DNA from: an uncultured Alphaproteobacteria bacterium | GTDB lineage: Bacteria; Pseudomonadota; Alphaproteobacteria; RF32; CAG-239 | Assembly (NCBI GenBank): GCA_944391615.1 | Contig: CALXUE010000003.1 | Coordinates: 1-64,000, forward strand | Direction: 5' to 3' | Length of the DNA stretch: 64,000 bases | Shown: piece after piece, positions 45,209 through 53,975 of the stretch | Layout of the letters: every line of letters starts with the position of its first letter | Position numbering within the stretch: the first letter of the stretch is position 1 | Position numbers and translations under genes: made by a program | Notes under the pieces: model-generated | The model's input: only the letters and a program-made list of their open reading frames with translations | What the model was told of the DNA's origin: nothing | The model's database searches: none

Positions 45209-46042
45209 ATGAGAAAGTTTTTATTATATTCATCGGCTTTGGTTGCTGGCGGTTTGTTGAGTGGTGGGGTGGCGAATGCGGCCTGTATCCAAACTCCAAG
45301 TTGTTCTTCATTGGGTTATGAAAGCACTTCCTCTTGTAGTGGTGGTATAAAATGTCCGTTTGGCAATGCGTGGAACTGTAATTTGATTAATAAAATAAAT
45401 TCAATCAACACGCAGATAACGAATTTGACAACTAAAATAACCACGCTAGAAGAGAAAATTGTAACTATAGAGAATAGCGCATCGTCAAGTAATTGTATAA
45501 TCGGAGATATATTGTATTCGGATAAGAGTTGTTATCCGAATGTTATAGCCACAAAGAAACCAATCGGCGTGGTGTTTGATCGAGCGAATAAGTTGGCGAT
45601 AGGGCTGGAGGAATCTCAACGATATTGGTCATATCCAGATTATTTTGATGTTCCGGGGTTGAGTAATATAACATCGTCATCGGCGGTAACAGAGGATTGG
45701 CAAGGTAAAAACAATACGAGGGTAGTGTTGGAGTATTGTAAAGCGAATGGAAAGAGTTGTCCTGCGTTTGAGTATGTGAACAGCTATAAAACAGAAGGAA
45801 CAATAGCTGGAGATTGGTACTTGCCGGCTTTTGGAGAATTAAAAGCTATATATGGTAATAAGAATGTATTGAATATAGCGTTAGGAAAAATCGGCGGAAC
45901 AAAATTGGGTGCAAATAACTATTGGTCTTCTTCCGAGGATTCTACTAACGGTGCTTGGTTCTTGGGCTTCGATGTTGGTTATGTGGACTACAACAGTAAG
46001 AACCACTATAACATTTACGTTCGTCCAGTCCTAGCTTTTTAG
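45209..46042 (+). CDS. Secreted Lcl_C (DUF1566) lectin-like protein with possible hypervariable end
   Basis: 277 residues. Signal peptide (to ANA, about 24), the conserved Cys-rich head ACIQTPSCSS...CPFGNAWNC, a clear heptad coiled coil (about 47-88; repeated I/L every 3-4 residues), then one Lcl_C domain (about 95-277) with PIGVVFD, GDWYLPAFGE, WSSSE and VRPVLAF. The coiled coil suggests oligomers displaying the domain. From about 45925 to the stop, base use shifts from A/G-ending to T/C-ending codons. That segment fits the variable region of diversity-generating retroelement targets, though no reverse transcriptase is in the window. Confidence 0.85.
   Translation: MRKFLLYSSALVAGGLLSGGVANAACIQTPSCSSLGYESTSSCSGGIKCPFGNAWNCNLINKINSINTQITNLTTKITTLEEKIVTIENSASSSNCIIGDILYSDKSCYPNVIATKKPIGVVFDRANKLAIGLEESQRYWSYPDYFDVPGLSNITSSSAVTEDWQGKNNTRVVLEYCKANGKSCPAFEYVNSYKTEGTIAGDWYLPAFGELKAIYGNKNVLNIALGKIGGTKLGANNYWSSSEDSTNGAWFLGFDVGYVDYNSKNHYNIYVRPVLAF
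45938..46018 (+). other. Candidate variable region of Lcl_C gene
   Basis: Of 27 codons, 23 end in T or C; the four that do not (TGG, TTG, GTG, AAG) encode W, L, V and K at what look like fixed scaffold positions. This is the pattern left when AAY codons of a template repeat are mutated at adenines. It is immediately followed by the conserved VRPVLAF end and the repeat at 46024-46092. Confidence 0.4.
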
Positions 46043-46092
46043 GTTCTTCCTCGTAAAAAAACATTAAGCCCGCTCATTTAAGATCGGGCTTG
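46024..46092 (+). repeat. 69-bp dispersed repeat, copy 2 (partner 2097-2165)
   Basis: 68 of 69 positions match copy 1, covering the gene's last codons, stop, spacer and stem-loop. The flanks differ. Confidence 0.9.
46066..46091. terminator. Stem-loop terminator between Lcl_C gene and ettA
   Basis: Same stem as at 2139-2164 with one mismatch (T at 46084). The U-tract is on the minus strand, so it probably ends ettA transcripts. Confidence 0.7.
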
Positions 46093-46117
46093 GAGGTTTT
46101 AGTTCATAAAAGGACGT

Positions 46118-47797
46118 TTAACGATGCAAGGGTTTGTAGCGAATCGCATGCGGATTGCAAGCGTCTTCACCCAAACGGCGTTTCTTGTCTTTTTCATATT
46201 CTTCAAAGTTGCCCTCAAACCATACAACCTGAGAATCCCCCTCATACGCTATAATATGCGTTGCCAATCTATCCAAAAACCAGCGGTCGTGCGAGGTCAC
46301 CAACACACACCCCGGATAAGCCATAATGCCTTCTTCCAAAGAACGCAAAGTGTCTACATCAAGGTCATTGGTCGGTTCATCCAGCAAAATAACATTAGCC
46401 CCTTTGCGCAGCATTTTGGCCAAGTGAACACGATTGCGCTCACCTCCTGATAACTGCCCAACCTTTTTTTGTTGGTCGCCACCTTTGAAATTGAACTGGC
46501 CGACATAGGCGCGCGAGGGCATTTCTTTTTTGCCAAGTTGAATGATATCTTGGCCATCTGAAATTTCTTCCCACACTGTTTTGTTGGGATCTAACTCATC
46601 TCGGCTTTGGTCTACATAGCCCAGATCTACCGTATCGCCTATTCTCAGTTCACCCGAATCTGGTTTTTCTTGTCCGGTTATCATCTTAAACAAGGTCGTT
46701 TTGCCGGCACCGTTTGGTCCGATAATACCCACAATCGCACCCTTAGGAATCTTAAAAGACAAATTATCTATCAGCAATCTATCGCCAAAGCCTTTGGAAA
46801 TGTTCTTGGCCTCTATCACCAAATCTCCCAGACGTTCGGTCATCGGGATATTGATATGTGCTTGTGTGATTTTTTCTTTTGTGGCTTGAGACAACAATTC
46901 ATCATAAGCATTAATTCTCGCTTTAGACTTTGCCTGACGCGCCTTGGGGTTCTTACGAATCCACTCCAGCTCGTTGGCCAATGTGCGTTGTCTGGCACTC
47001 TCCTCCTTGGCCTCTTGTGCCAAGCGTTTTTCCTTTTGCTCAAGCCAAGAGCTATAATTACCCTCATAAGGAATACCTTGTCCGCGGTCAATCTCCAATA
47101 TCCAACCGGTTACGTTATCCAAGAAATAGCGGTCGTGGGTGACCATAACCACCGTACCTTTATAGTCTTGTAAATGTTTCTCTAACCATGCGACTGACTC
47201 TGCATCCAAGTGGTTGGTCGGCTCATCTAAAAGCAGCATATCGGGTTTTTGCAGGAGCAAGCGGCACAATGCGACACGGCGTTTTTCTCCACCTGAAAGT
47301 TTGGTTACATCTGCATCTGCGGGTGGGCAGCGCAAAGCATCCATCGCGATTTCAATCGTGCGCTCCAAGTCCCAGCCGTCACAAGCATCTATTTTTTCCT
47401 GCAATGATGCCTGCTCTTCTATCAAGGCGTTCATCTCGTCATCGGTCATCTCTTCGGCGAACTTCATTGAAACTTCTTCATAGCGTTTCAACAAATCTCT
47501 GGTTTCTCCCAGTCCATCCATGATGTTTTCCATAACGTTTTTGTTTGGGTCCAGTTGCGGCTCTTGTTCCAAATATCCTACCTTGACGCCGTCTGCCGCC
47601 CAAGCCTCGCCGTTGAAGTCCTTATCAACGCCGGCCATTATCTTTAACAATGTTGACTTACCGGCGCCGTTTACGCCCAAGACGCCAATTTTTGCCCCCG
47701 GTAGAAACGACAAGGTTATGCCCTTAAATAATTCTTTGCCGTTCGGGAAGACTTTGGTTAAATTTTGCATGACAAAAACATATTGATATGCAGCCAT
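46118..47797 (-). CDS. ettA: EttA, energy-dependent translational throttle ABC-F protein
   Basis: 559 residues, the EttA length. The start [21 protein letters not shown] is typical. Two ABC domains have Walker [10 protein letters not shown] and GPNGAGKTT, two LSGGE signatures and [10 protein letters not shown] / [10 protein letters not shown]; the arm insertion and the RNQ/Arg-rich linker ([13 protein letters not shown]) are present. EttA binds the ribosomal E site and gates the first elongation step by ATP/ADP ratio. Single gene, convergent with the Lcl_C gene. Confidence 0.95.
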   Translation of the reverse strand: MAAYQYVFVMQNLTKVFPNGKELFKGITLSFLPGAKIGVLGVNGAGKSTLLKIMAGVDKDFNGEAWAADGVKVGYLEQEPQLDPNKNVMENIMDGLGETRDLLKRYEEVSMKFAEEMTDDEMNALIEEQASLQEKIDACDGWDLERTIEIAMDALRCPPADADVTKLSGGEKRRVALCRLLLQKPDMLLLDEPTNHLDAESVAWLEKHLQDYKGTVVMVTHDRYFLDNVTGWILEIDRGQGIPYEGNYSSWLEQKEKRLAQEAKEESARQRTLANELEWIRKNPKARQAKSKARINAYDELLSQATKEKITQAHINIPMTERLGDLVIEAKNISKGFGDRLLIDNLSFKIPKGAIVGIIGPNGAGKTTLFKMITGQEKPDSGELRIGDTVDLGYVDQSRDELDPNKTVWEEISDGQDIIQLGKKEMPSRAYVGQFNFKGGDQQKKVGQLSGGERNRVHLAKMLRKGANVILLDEPTNDLDVDTLRSLEEGIMAYPGCVLVTSHDRWFLDRLATHIIAYEGDSQVVWFEGNFEEYEKDKKRRLGEDACNPHAIRYKPLHR

Positions 47798-47862
47798 GTA
47801 TTTTTTCTCCTTATTTTTTGCTCTTTATTAACTCAGCTTAAACTATACTATTATTTCGCAAG

Positions 47863-47891
47863 TTGCAATCTTTTTTGATTTTCGCTATAAT
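47863..47891 (+). promoter_or_regulatory. Promoter of the 47930 gene
   Basis: -35 TTGCAA, 17-bp spacer, perfect -10 TATAAT. Confidence 0.75.
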
Positions 47892-47929
47892 GGTTCTATT
47901 GATTTGTTCGTTCGGGAGTGTTTTGTGAG

Positions 47930-48685
47930 ATGGACAATTATGCAAGTGTTGCCGTCTTTAAGGCCAATTTGATTCATGCAGTGCCCAAAAACCTGCTGCC
48001 CGCTTTTGCTGAGATTTATCAAAAAGTGGATTATCAAAACTATTCTCCCGTTAAACGCCTGGAAGAAAAGGTCGGTATAAACGGCGTTTATAAAAATTAT
48101 AATATTCCACTCAATATGAGCCCCGAAAATTTTGAAGCTCTCGCCAAGCCCATGCGCTTGTTTGAAATGTTTGAGCGTGGGTTTGAGCCTAAAAATGATG
48201 GGGAAAAAGAGGTTGTTGCCAAACTTAAACCATTTAAGCCGCTTGCCCTCTCCCTTACTAAGCAAATGAGTGCAGATCTTATCAAGCTTAATCCCGAATT
48301 AGCTCAAATTGAGATTAAACACCCCAACCTTGTCCGCTCGCATATTGCGCTTATCTCCGGCGTGTGTTCCGGCTTTCCGGTTGAGGACATTAAGCAATTT
48401 ATGGAAGCGGCCGGAAATCCTGCTCTTTTGGTGCAGATGAACAATCGCAAGCAGGAAATGAGCCGTAAAATAGAAGCAATCTCCGGTCAAAAAGGAGAGC
48501 CTTTGTTTGTTAACGGTCAAATCGTTTCTTATCAAGGATTAATCGAAAACTGGTGTCCTTCCGAAAAGACTTATCAACGGATTTTGCAAAAGACACAAGC
48601 AAAATACAAAAATACCACACGCGATGATTTTAATGTTAACGCTTATATGGATTTTTTGGCTTCACGTGGGTTTTATGACGACTAA
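47930..48685 (+). CDS. Protein of unknown function
   Basis: 251 residues from ATG 47930 (GGGAG lies 11 bp upstream; GTG 47918 would add four). No signal peptide or membrane segment; basic and mostly helical. The first 120 residues have a Pro/Lys/Arg-rich stretch with PLALSLTKQ. A ProQ/FinO-like RNA-binding fold was considered but the motifs do not fit well. It converges with the next gene, overlapping it by 4 bp, so both ends must be read from opposite strands. Confidence 0.6.
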   Translation: MDNYASVAVFKANLIHAVPKNLLPAFAEIYQKVDYQNYSPVKRLEEKVGINGVYKNYNIPLNMSPENFEALAKPMRLFEMFERGFEPKNDGEKEVVAKLKPFKPLALSLTKQMSADLIKLNPELAQIEIKHPNLVRSHIALISGVCSGFPVEDIKQFMEAAGNPALLVQMNNRKQEMSRKIEAISGQKGEPLFVNGQIVSYQGLIENWCPSEKTYQRILQKTQAKYKNTTRDDFNVNAYMDFLASRGFYDD

Positions 48686-49371
48686 TTTTTTTGCCACTTG
48701 GATTTGATATGACCTATGCCACTGTCCGTGTTCTCGATATTTGATGAAGATACGCTTTGTTTTTCAACTGACCGGACTCGGCTGGCTAAGGGTTGAACGC
48801 CTTGAACACTCTTAGATGCAGAAACAGGGGTTATTTTTTCTGGGACATGTATGGTTTGGACATTGCCGTCGCCGTCTTTTAACTTGACTTCTCCGACTTT
48901 AGCCAAAGAGCCTTTATTATATATTTTTTGTGCATTGGTTCTAGCTTTTGAATCTTTTTTATATATCACGCTGGCATCATATGCTTGTCTTGGTTTAATT
49001 ATCTCTCCGTCGGGCATTTTGATGGTGCCATCGGCATAAAGCGTTGCTTCAAAAATCTTTTGATTGTCAAATCTGGCATTTATTTCTTGGCAATCATACA
49101 TACCATCCATTTGCTTTGAAAGGTAAACATTGGCTTTGGCCTCATTATAGGCATACATTCCCTGTGCTTGTTCTGCGTCATTTGCGGCTTTGCCTATCAA
49201 TATGGCTCTGGCCAAGAGCTCATAGGTGTCATATCTTGAAGCGCCGCACGCAAGCCCCTGTCCTGCCACTGCCCCCAGCGCCTTAACTTCATCTATATAA
49301 CTCATTCCTGCCGCTTGGGCTTGTGTGCTCAAGAGTCCCAATATAACTCCTATTGCCAGATTTTTGCGCAT
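48682..49371 (-). CDS. Exported protein of unknown function
   Basis: 229 residues with a signal peptide (about 1-20, ending AQA). The N-terminal third is helical and Ala-rich with two Cys (GLACGAS and MYDCQE) that might form a disulfide; the central part has short beta segments (ADGTIKMPDGEIIKP and KLKDGDGNVQTIHVP); the tail is Ser/Lys-rich. A GAGG-type ribosome site is upstream. No family is recognised; probably periplasmic. Confidence 0.65.
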   Translation of the reverse strand: MRKNLAIGVILGLLSTQAQAAGMSYIDEVKALGAVAGQGLACGASRYDTYELLARAILIGKAANDAEQAQGMYAYNEAKANVYLSKQMDGMYDCQEINARFDNQKIFEATLYADGTIKMPDGEIIKPRQAYDASVIYKKDSKARTNAQKIYNKGSLAKVGEVKLKDGDGNVQTIHVPEKITPVSASKSVQGVQPLASRVRSVEKQSVSSSNIENTDSGIGHIKSKWQKN

Positions 49372-49450
49372 TTTTCCTCCTTGGTTTGGCGAAATTATAG
49401 CTCTTTTGTGCTCAAGAGCAAGTTTTTTTGATATTTTTTTAAAATTATGG

Positions 49451-49479
49451 TTGACAAAGCTATCAAATTAACTTATGTT
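49451..49479 (+). promoter_or_regulatory. Promoter of rpmJ
   Basis: Consensus -35 TTGACA, 17-bp spacer, -10 TATGTT. Confidence 0.8.
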
Positions 49480-49509
49480 GCAGGCAAATATTTGTGAAGG
49501 ATAATGACA

Positions 49510-49635
49510 ATGAAAATTTACAGTTCTTTGAAATCTAAGAAAACTCGTGATAAAGACTGCAAAGTTGTTCGTCGTAAGGGTCGCGTTTATGTTATTAACA
49601 AAAAGAACCCGAAGATGAAGGCTCGTCAAGGTTAA
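49510..49635 (+). CDS. rpmJ: Ribosomal protein bL36
   Basis: 41 residues: [27 protein letters not shown] and KARQG are the alphaproteobacterial bL36 pattern. Only one Cys is present, so this is the zinc-free (C-minus) form. GAAGG sits 9 bp before the ATG at 49510; another ATG at 49504 is too close. It stands alone with its own promoter and terminator rather than in a ribosomal operon, as is common in this class. Confidence 0.93.
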   Translation: MKIYSSLKSKKTRDKDCKVVRRKGRVYVINKKNPKMKARQG

Positions 49636-49663
49636 TTGATCGCGGCTGTTTTATAGTTTTGTT

Positions 49664-49697
49664 AAAAGCCCTGCTGTTTTTAAGCGGGCTTTTTTTT
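49664..49697 (+). terminator. Terminator of rpmJ
   Basis: Stem AAAAGCCC-GCT / AGC-GGGCTTTT with one bulge, then a T-run. Confidence 0.85.
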
Positions 49698-49764
49698 GGG
49701 AACTCCCCGTTCCTTTATGAATATTTTAACATATATATCTCCCATATAACAACAACGTAAAAAT

Positions 49765-49790
49765 AAAAGCGGCCCCCAAGCCGCTTTTAT
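49765..49790 (-). terminator. Terminator of pyk
   Basis: Stem AAAAGCGGC / GCCGCTTTT, six-base loop, T-rich on the minus-strand exit. Confidence 0.8.
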
Positions 49791-49810
49791 TTGTTGTTTT
49801 TGCTCCCCTC

Positions 49811-51238
49811 TTATGGAATGTAAACCGTATGAAGCATATTTGTTCGGCCTTTTTTGCCGATTGGGAAACCGGCCGTTATGATAATGTGGTCTCCCGATTT
49901 GGCATAGCCGTTTTCAACTGCAACTCTGACCGCTTCTTCTTCAAACTTGTCAAAGCTTGAAAATATTTTTTTGTTCACAAAGCTATCTACACCCCACGCT
50001 ATTCCTAAGCGATTGGCTACAGTGTCATTCGGTGTGATGGCCAAAATCGGCAGACTCGGACGCTCACGCGATGCCAAAAATGTGGTTAAGCCTGATGATG
50101 AGTAGGTTACTATTGCGGCGACATTTTTTAAAACCGCTGATACCTCAGAGGCTGCATAGGTGATGGAATCTGATTCTCCCACGCAGCAAGGATGATCTTG
50201 TCGTGAACTATCCATTAATTTGTAAAACAGAGGATCTGATTCTACTTCCGTAATGATATTGTTCATCATTTGAACAGCCTCAACCGGATAATGTCCGGCG
50301 GCACTCTCGGCTGACAACATGACTGTGTCGGCACCATCATATACTGCCGTGGCAACATCGGATACTTCGGCTCTGGTCGGGGTCGGATTGTTTATCATCG
50401 ACTCTAACATTTGGGTGGCAACTATGACCGGTCGTGCATATTTGCGGCAGCATGATACTATGCGTTTTTGCAAAACCGGTACTTGTTGAATCGGGCATTC
50501 AACCCCCAAGTCACCTCTGGCAACCATTATGCCATCCGATAATTTGACAATTTCATCCAGTTCGGTGATGGCACTCGGCTTTTCCAGCTTGGAGATAATT
50601 AAAGCCTTATCGCCTATCAAATTTCTTGCCTGTTTGACATCTTCTGCCTTTTGGATAAATGAAAGTGATATCCAATCAAAACCTAATTTAAGCGCGAAGG
50701 CTATGTCTTTTTTATCTTTTTCGGTAATGGCTGAAATCGGCAAAGTTATGTTGGGCAGATTAACGCCCTTGTGGCTGGAAAGTTCGCCTCCGACCGTGAC
50801 TTTGGTCCAGATATGTGACTGGTCGTGTTTTTCTATTTTGAGGCGGATGTTACCATCATTTAACAGCAATTCTTCACCATTTTTAACTGCGGCAAATATC
50901 TCAGGATGCGGAAGGGTTACTCTTTTTTCGTCACCCAACTCTTTATCCATATCAAGCAAAAACTTTTGCCCCTCTTTTAAGAGGATTTTTCCTTCCTTAA
51001 ACTCACCGACTCTTAACTTTGGGCCCTGCATATCCGCGATTAACGTTATACGACGGCCTTTTTCTTTGGCAAGTTTGCGCACGATGTTGTATCTTTCTTT
51101 ATGTTCATCATGCGTACCATGGCTGAAGTTAAAGCGAAACGCATCCGCGCCCGCGTCTATCAACTTTGAAATAACTTCTTTGGTGGCTGATGACGGGCCT
51201 AAGGTTGCTAATATATTCGTCTTGGTTTTTATGGGCAT
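49811..51238 (-). CDS. pyk: Pyruvate kinase
   Basis: 475 residues. The barrel starts TKTNILATLGPSS; ADMQGPKLRVG, the catalytic Lys region IISKLEKPSAI, the metal-binding GDLGVECP and MLESMI, and the C-terminal domain are present in order. It makes ATP and pyruvate from phosphoenolpyruvate and ADP. AGGGAGG lies just before the ATG. Own terminator and no glycolytic neighbours. The length fits the short bacterial form without an extra phosphotransfer domain. Confidence 0.95.
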   Translation of the reverse strand: MPIKTKTNILATLGPSSATKEVISKLIDAGADAFRFNFSHGTHDEHKERYNIVRKLAKEKGRRITLIADMQGPKLRVGEFKEGKILLKEGQKFLLDMDKELGDEKRVTLPHPEIFAAVKNGEELLLNDGNIRLKIEKHDQSHIWTKVTVGGELSSHKGVNLPNITLPISAITEKDKKDIAFALKLGFDWISLSFIQKAEDVKQARNLIGDKALIISKLEKPSAITELDEIVKLSDGIMVARGDLGVECPIQQVPVLQKRIVSCCRKYARPVIVATQMLESMINNPTPTRAEVSDVATAVYDGADTVMLSAESAAGHYPVEAVQMMNNIITEVESDPLFYKLMDSSRQDHPCCVGESDSITYAASEVSAVLKNVAAIVTYSSSGLTTFLASRERPSLPILAITPNDTVANRLGIAWGVDSFVNKKIFSSFDKFEEEAVRVAVENGYAKSGDHIIITAGFPIGKKGRTNMLHTVYIP

Positions 51239-51401
51239 ATTGTTCCTCCCTTCACTTTATTCTGCTCTATTCTTACCAAATATTCTTTAACAATGTATTA
51301 CATTTTTTTGGGGCTGTGTGTAAATTTATTGCTTGTAAATTAATTCTCTTTTTGTTACAGTCTATGCCAATGTTAACTTATTTTTTTAAGGAGCTTTATT
51401 A

Positions 51402-51643
51402 TGAGTGAAGTTGGGGGAATTGACAGCACAAGACTGGCATCTTTGATTGAGAGAATCGAACATCTTGAAGAAGAAAAAGCTGCGATTGCGTCTGATATTC
51501 GTGATATTTTTGCTGAAGCAAAATCTGCCGGTTTTGATGTTAAAATTATGCGTGCCGTTTTGAAATTGCGCAAGATGAACGCCGCTGACCGCGATGAACA
51601 GGAAATTTTGCTTGAGACCTATCGTAAGGCTTTGGATATGTAG
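51402..51643 (+). CDS. gapR: GapR family DNA-binding protein (DUF2312)
   Basis: 80 residues. The segment LIERIEHLEEEKAAIASDIRDIFAEAKSAGFD followed by KIMRAVLKLRK is diagnostic for DUF2312/GapR; it is shown here in two parts: LIERIEHLEEEK and KSAGFDVKIMRAVLKLRK. In Caulobacter GapR is a nucleoid protein that binds overtwisted DNA and helps replication; it is almost confined to alphaproteobacteria. AAGGAG precedes the ATG, and a strong terminator follows. Confidence 0.95.
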
Positions 51644-51674
51644 TTTTTTATTATTTTATATAATTTGCTTTACA

Positions 51675-51698
51675 GCCTCCCTTGCGGGAGGCTTTTTT
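51675..51698 (+). terminator. Terminator of gapR
   Basis: Stem GCCTCCC / GGGAGGC, loop TTGC, six-T run. Confidence 0.9.
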
Positions 51699-51712
51699 GT
51701 TGGTTTGGTTAC
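51691..51712 (+). repeat. 22-bp direct repeat, left copy
   Basis: The second arm end of the gapR terminator plus following bases is repeated exactly at 52927-52948, after the next gene's terminator. Confidence 0.85.
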
Positions 51713-51719
51713 ATTATTC

Positions 51720-51748
51720 TTGACAAAATCGCACAAATATTGTATTCA
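51720..51748 (+). promoter_or_regulatory. Promoter of the 51795 gene
   Basis: -35 TTGACA (consensus), 17-bp spacer, -10 TATTCA. Confidence 0.65.
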
Positions 51749-51794
51749 TTTCTTGTTTATTTTATTATTGTTTAACCCCATAATTTTTGTGTTT

Positions 51795-52886
51795 ATGAAT
51801 GATTATTTTAAAAGACAGTTGGAAAAAAGAGAATGGAACAACTTGCGACTTTTTGCAAAAAACAACGCGTTTCCGGAAGATGTGCAGCTTGCTTTGGTTG
51901 AGGCTTTTGCCAATGCTAAATCAGATAAAGAAAGACAAGGTTTGCGCTCTGTGTTTATAATATTGTTTGCAGAAAGTCCAAGCAAAATTATTCCTCAATT
52001 GGTTCAGCTCTTTGCCGAACAATATCCTTGTGATGCTCTTTGTCAATATGAGTTCGGTATTTCGAACTTTAATACAGATGTTAACAACAAACATTTCTCG
52101 GAGCTTTTGGAAATTGCTGTCAAAAAGCATTTCTTTTCTAATTCTGAATTTCGTCAACGGCTATTTGGTGTTCATTTGCCGTCAAGTGTCGCCGATTATT
52201 TGGTGGATGAATATCCAAAACATTCCAAGAACGAAAAGGGATGGATTTTGGAATTGTTGAACTCCGCTTTGTTAAGCAAGAATGTTCCTGATTTTTCGTT
52301 AAAAACCTATGTGTTTTTATTTCGGCAACATTTAGACATTTCCGATTTTTCAGATCTTTCTCTTGAAGCCGAACGGGAATTACGCAACTATTATTCTCTG
52401 ACCGAGCTATATGGTTATTACTTCAAAAATTTAAAAAAGAATAAAGATTACTCCTTTGTGGTTCAGATTTTCCATAAAGCTTTGTCACATCGTTATGATT
52501 CTGTTCTATCTGAAGTAGTTAATTCTTTATGTCGTGATGAAGAAAAATCTGTTTGGATGGCGCGCAATTATCCGGAATTTTTTATATTTTATCTGTCTGT
52601 CGGCTCGTTTGATGGCAATATCGTACGGATTTTTCTGTCAGAATCTTCCGCTCCAGTCAGAAAAATGTTTGTCAATAAGCTGCGTACGTCCATTACCTTT
52701 GATGATAACATCATTGTTCAAACATTTTCTTGGCTCAATGATGACGAATTGGTCGGGTATTTGGATTTTCTTATCAGCCTTGACACTATCAAAGAAAATT
52801 TTCAAAAATCTGCTCTTCGGTATGCCCTTTTACAAAGGACGGATTGCCCTCAGGCCTTGGAAATATTCCGGCAATATGCTCAGTAA
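51795..52886 (+). CDS. HEAT-like helical protein of unknown function
   Basis: 363 residues from ATG 51795. An open frame continues upstream to 51594, but it would run through the gapR terminator and this gene's promoter, so the shorter form is preferred; the longer form would add two membrane segments and cannot be excluded. There is no clear ribosome site at 51795. The protein is helical and rich in Phe, Leu, Asn and Ser, with repeated helix pairs that could form HEAT-like repeats. AT-rich and flanked by 22-bp direct repeats, it may have been inserted after gapR. Confidence 0.55.
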   Translation: MNDYFKRQLEKREWNNLRLFAKNNAFPEDVQLALVEAFANAKSDKERQGLRSVFIILFAESPSKIIPQLVQLFAEQYPCDALCQYEFGISNFNTDVNNKHFSELLEIAVKKHFFSNSEFRQRLFGVHLPSSVADYLVDEYPKHSKNEKGWILELLNSALLSKNVPDFSLKTYVFLFRQHLDISDFSDLSLEAERELRNYYSLTELYGYYFKNLKKNKDYSFVVQIFHKALSHRYDSVLSEVVNSLCRDEEKSVWMARNYPEFFIFYLSVGSFDGNIVRIFLSESSAPVRKMFVNKLRTSITFDDNIIVQTFSWLNDDELVGYLDFLISLDTIKENFQKSALRYALLQRTDCPQALEIFRQYAQ

Positions 52887-52908
52887 ACTCTCTCTTTTCC
52901 TTTTATGC

Positions 52909-52934
52909 AAAAGCTCCCTCTCGGGAGCTTTTTT
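52909..52934 (+). terminator. Terminator of the 51795 gene
   Basis: Stem AAAAGCTCCC / GGGAGCTTTT with loop TCTC, followed by T. Confidence 0.9.
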
Positions 52935-52948
52935 GTTGGTTTGGTTAC
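52927..52948 (+). repeat. 22-bp direct repeat, right copy
   Basis: Exact match to 51691-51712; begins in the second arm of the terminator. Confidence 0.85.
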
Positions 52949-52952
52949 CTGA

Positions 52953-53438
52953 CTAGAATCCCCAGCGGTTGTAAGGCGGGAGTTTGATTAAGTTGCAGCC
53001 TTCATCCCCCATCTTTTCACAAGCGGCCGAAACTTTGCTCATCTCTATATTCAAAACATTATATATCACATAATTTTTGGCTTTAATCGTTACATGATAC
53101 GGCGTCATGAAGGTTTGCACCGATATGTCTTGATAGGTGCTGTGTTTATCCATTTCATTCGGGCTTTTTAAAAACGGCAGGCAGGTGTATGTGTCTTCAT
53201 CTTCTTCCGGCGTGCAAGACAATGCGTGATTTTCCTTATCATAAACTATCAGCAAATAAGGATTTTGCGCGCCCTCTTTATTTTTGATTTTGGTAACAAT
53301 GATGTCGCCTGAAAAAATGTTGCCATCCTGCGGATTAGGATTTTTCCACCAGCCGTATTTGGACTCCCTTAAGAGCAAAAAGCTTAAGGCTATTACGACA
53401 ACCAAAACCGCTGATACAATCACGTAAATCTTTTTCAT
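52953..53438 (-). CDS. Membrane-anchored exported protein, unknown function
   Basis: 161 residues. A single N-terminal hydrophobic segment (about 5-23) acts as signal anchor or signal peptide. The remainder is a small domain with four Cys (SCTPEE, TCLPF, ACEKM, GCNLI) that could form two disulfides. It lies 18 bp downstream of the chrA pair on the same strand and may be in that transcript. No family is recognised. Confidence 0.6.
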   Translation of the reverse strand: MKKIYVIVSAVLVVVIALSFLLLRESKYGWWKNPNPQDGNIFSGDIIVTKIKNKEGAQNPYLLIVYDKENHALSCTPEEDEDTYTCLPFLKSPNEMDKHSTYQDISVQTFMTPYHVTIKAKNYVIYNVLNIEMSKVSAACEKMGDEGCNLIKLPPYNRWGF

Positions 53439-53456
53439 CTTACCCCCCTTTTTTTA

Positions 53457-53975
53457 TTACAGCTTCAAAATTATACCAACTATTGCGCCCAAAATGATGT
53501 AGAGAATCGGGCTTTTTTTGAACTTATGAAACGCGGCAAAAAACACAACAAACATCACCCCGTCTATCCAGTTTTGCATGGAGATTTTGACAATTTCCCA
53601 GCCGGCCATACAGATTAAGGCTATGACTGCCGGACGTATGCCTGCCAAAACACTATGGACAATGGGATTATCCTTGAAACGGGTCAGTAAGCGCGCGATG
53701 ATGACTATAATTATAACCGAGGGCAATACCAAGCCAAAGGTTGAAACCGCCGCTCCGCTTACCCCTGCCGCCTTGAAGCCAGCAAAAGTTGCCATATTAA
53801 CCCCTAAAGGCCCAGGCGTGGACTCCGAAACGGCTATCATATCGGCCAATTCCGAGGCCGTAAACCAGCTATAATGCTCGGTTAAATCAAACAAAAACGG
53901 AACCGTTACAAGTCCACCGCCAATGGCAAATAAGCCGATTTTGAAAAACTCAAAAAACAAGGTCAGGTAGAGCAT
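53457..53975 (-). CDS. chrA: Chromate transporter subunit (ChrA half), second
   Basis: 172 residues, one CHR domain of about five to six membrane helices. The motif FFKIGLFAIGGGLVTVPFL near the N-terminus and SESTPGPLGVNMATF are hallmarks. Two short CHR proteins form a pair replacing the long ChrA; they export chromate or related anions. The gene overlaps the first half by 1 bp (TAATG). Not a frameshifted long gene: each half starts with its own complete N-terminal motif. Confidence 0.9.
   Translation of the reverse strand: MLYLTLFFEFFKIGLFAIGGGLVTVPFLFDLTEHYSWFTASELADMIAVSESTPGPLGVNMATFAGFKAAGVSGAAVSTFGLVLPSVIIIVIIARLLTRFKDNPIVHSVLAGIRPAVIALICMAGWEIVKISMQNWIDGVMFVVFFAAFHKFKKSPILYIILGAIVGIILKL

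Noticed and set aside
47930-48685. ProQ/FinO RNA chaperone
   Set aside because: The size and basic, helical nature fit, but the conserved motifs of the FinO domain are not visible.
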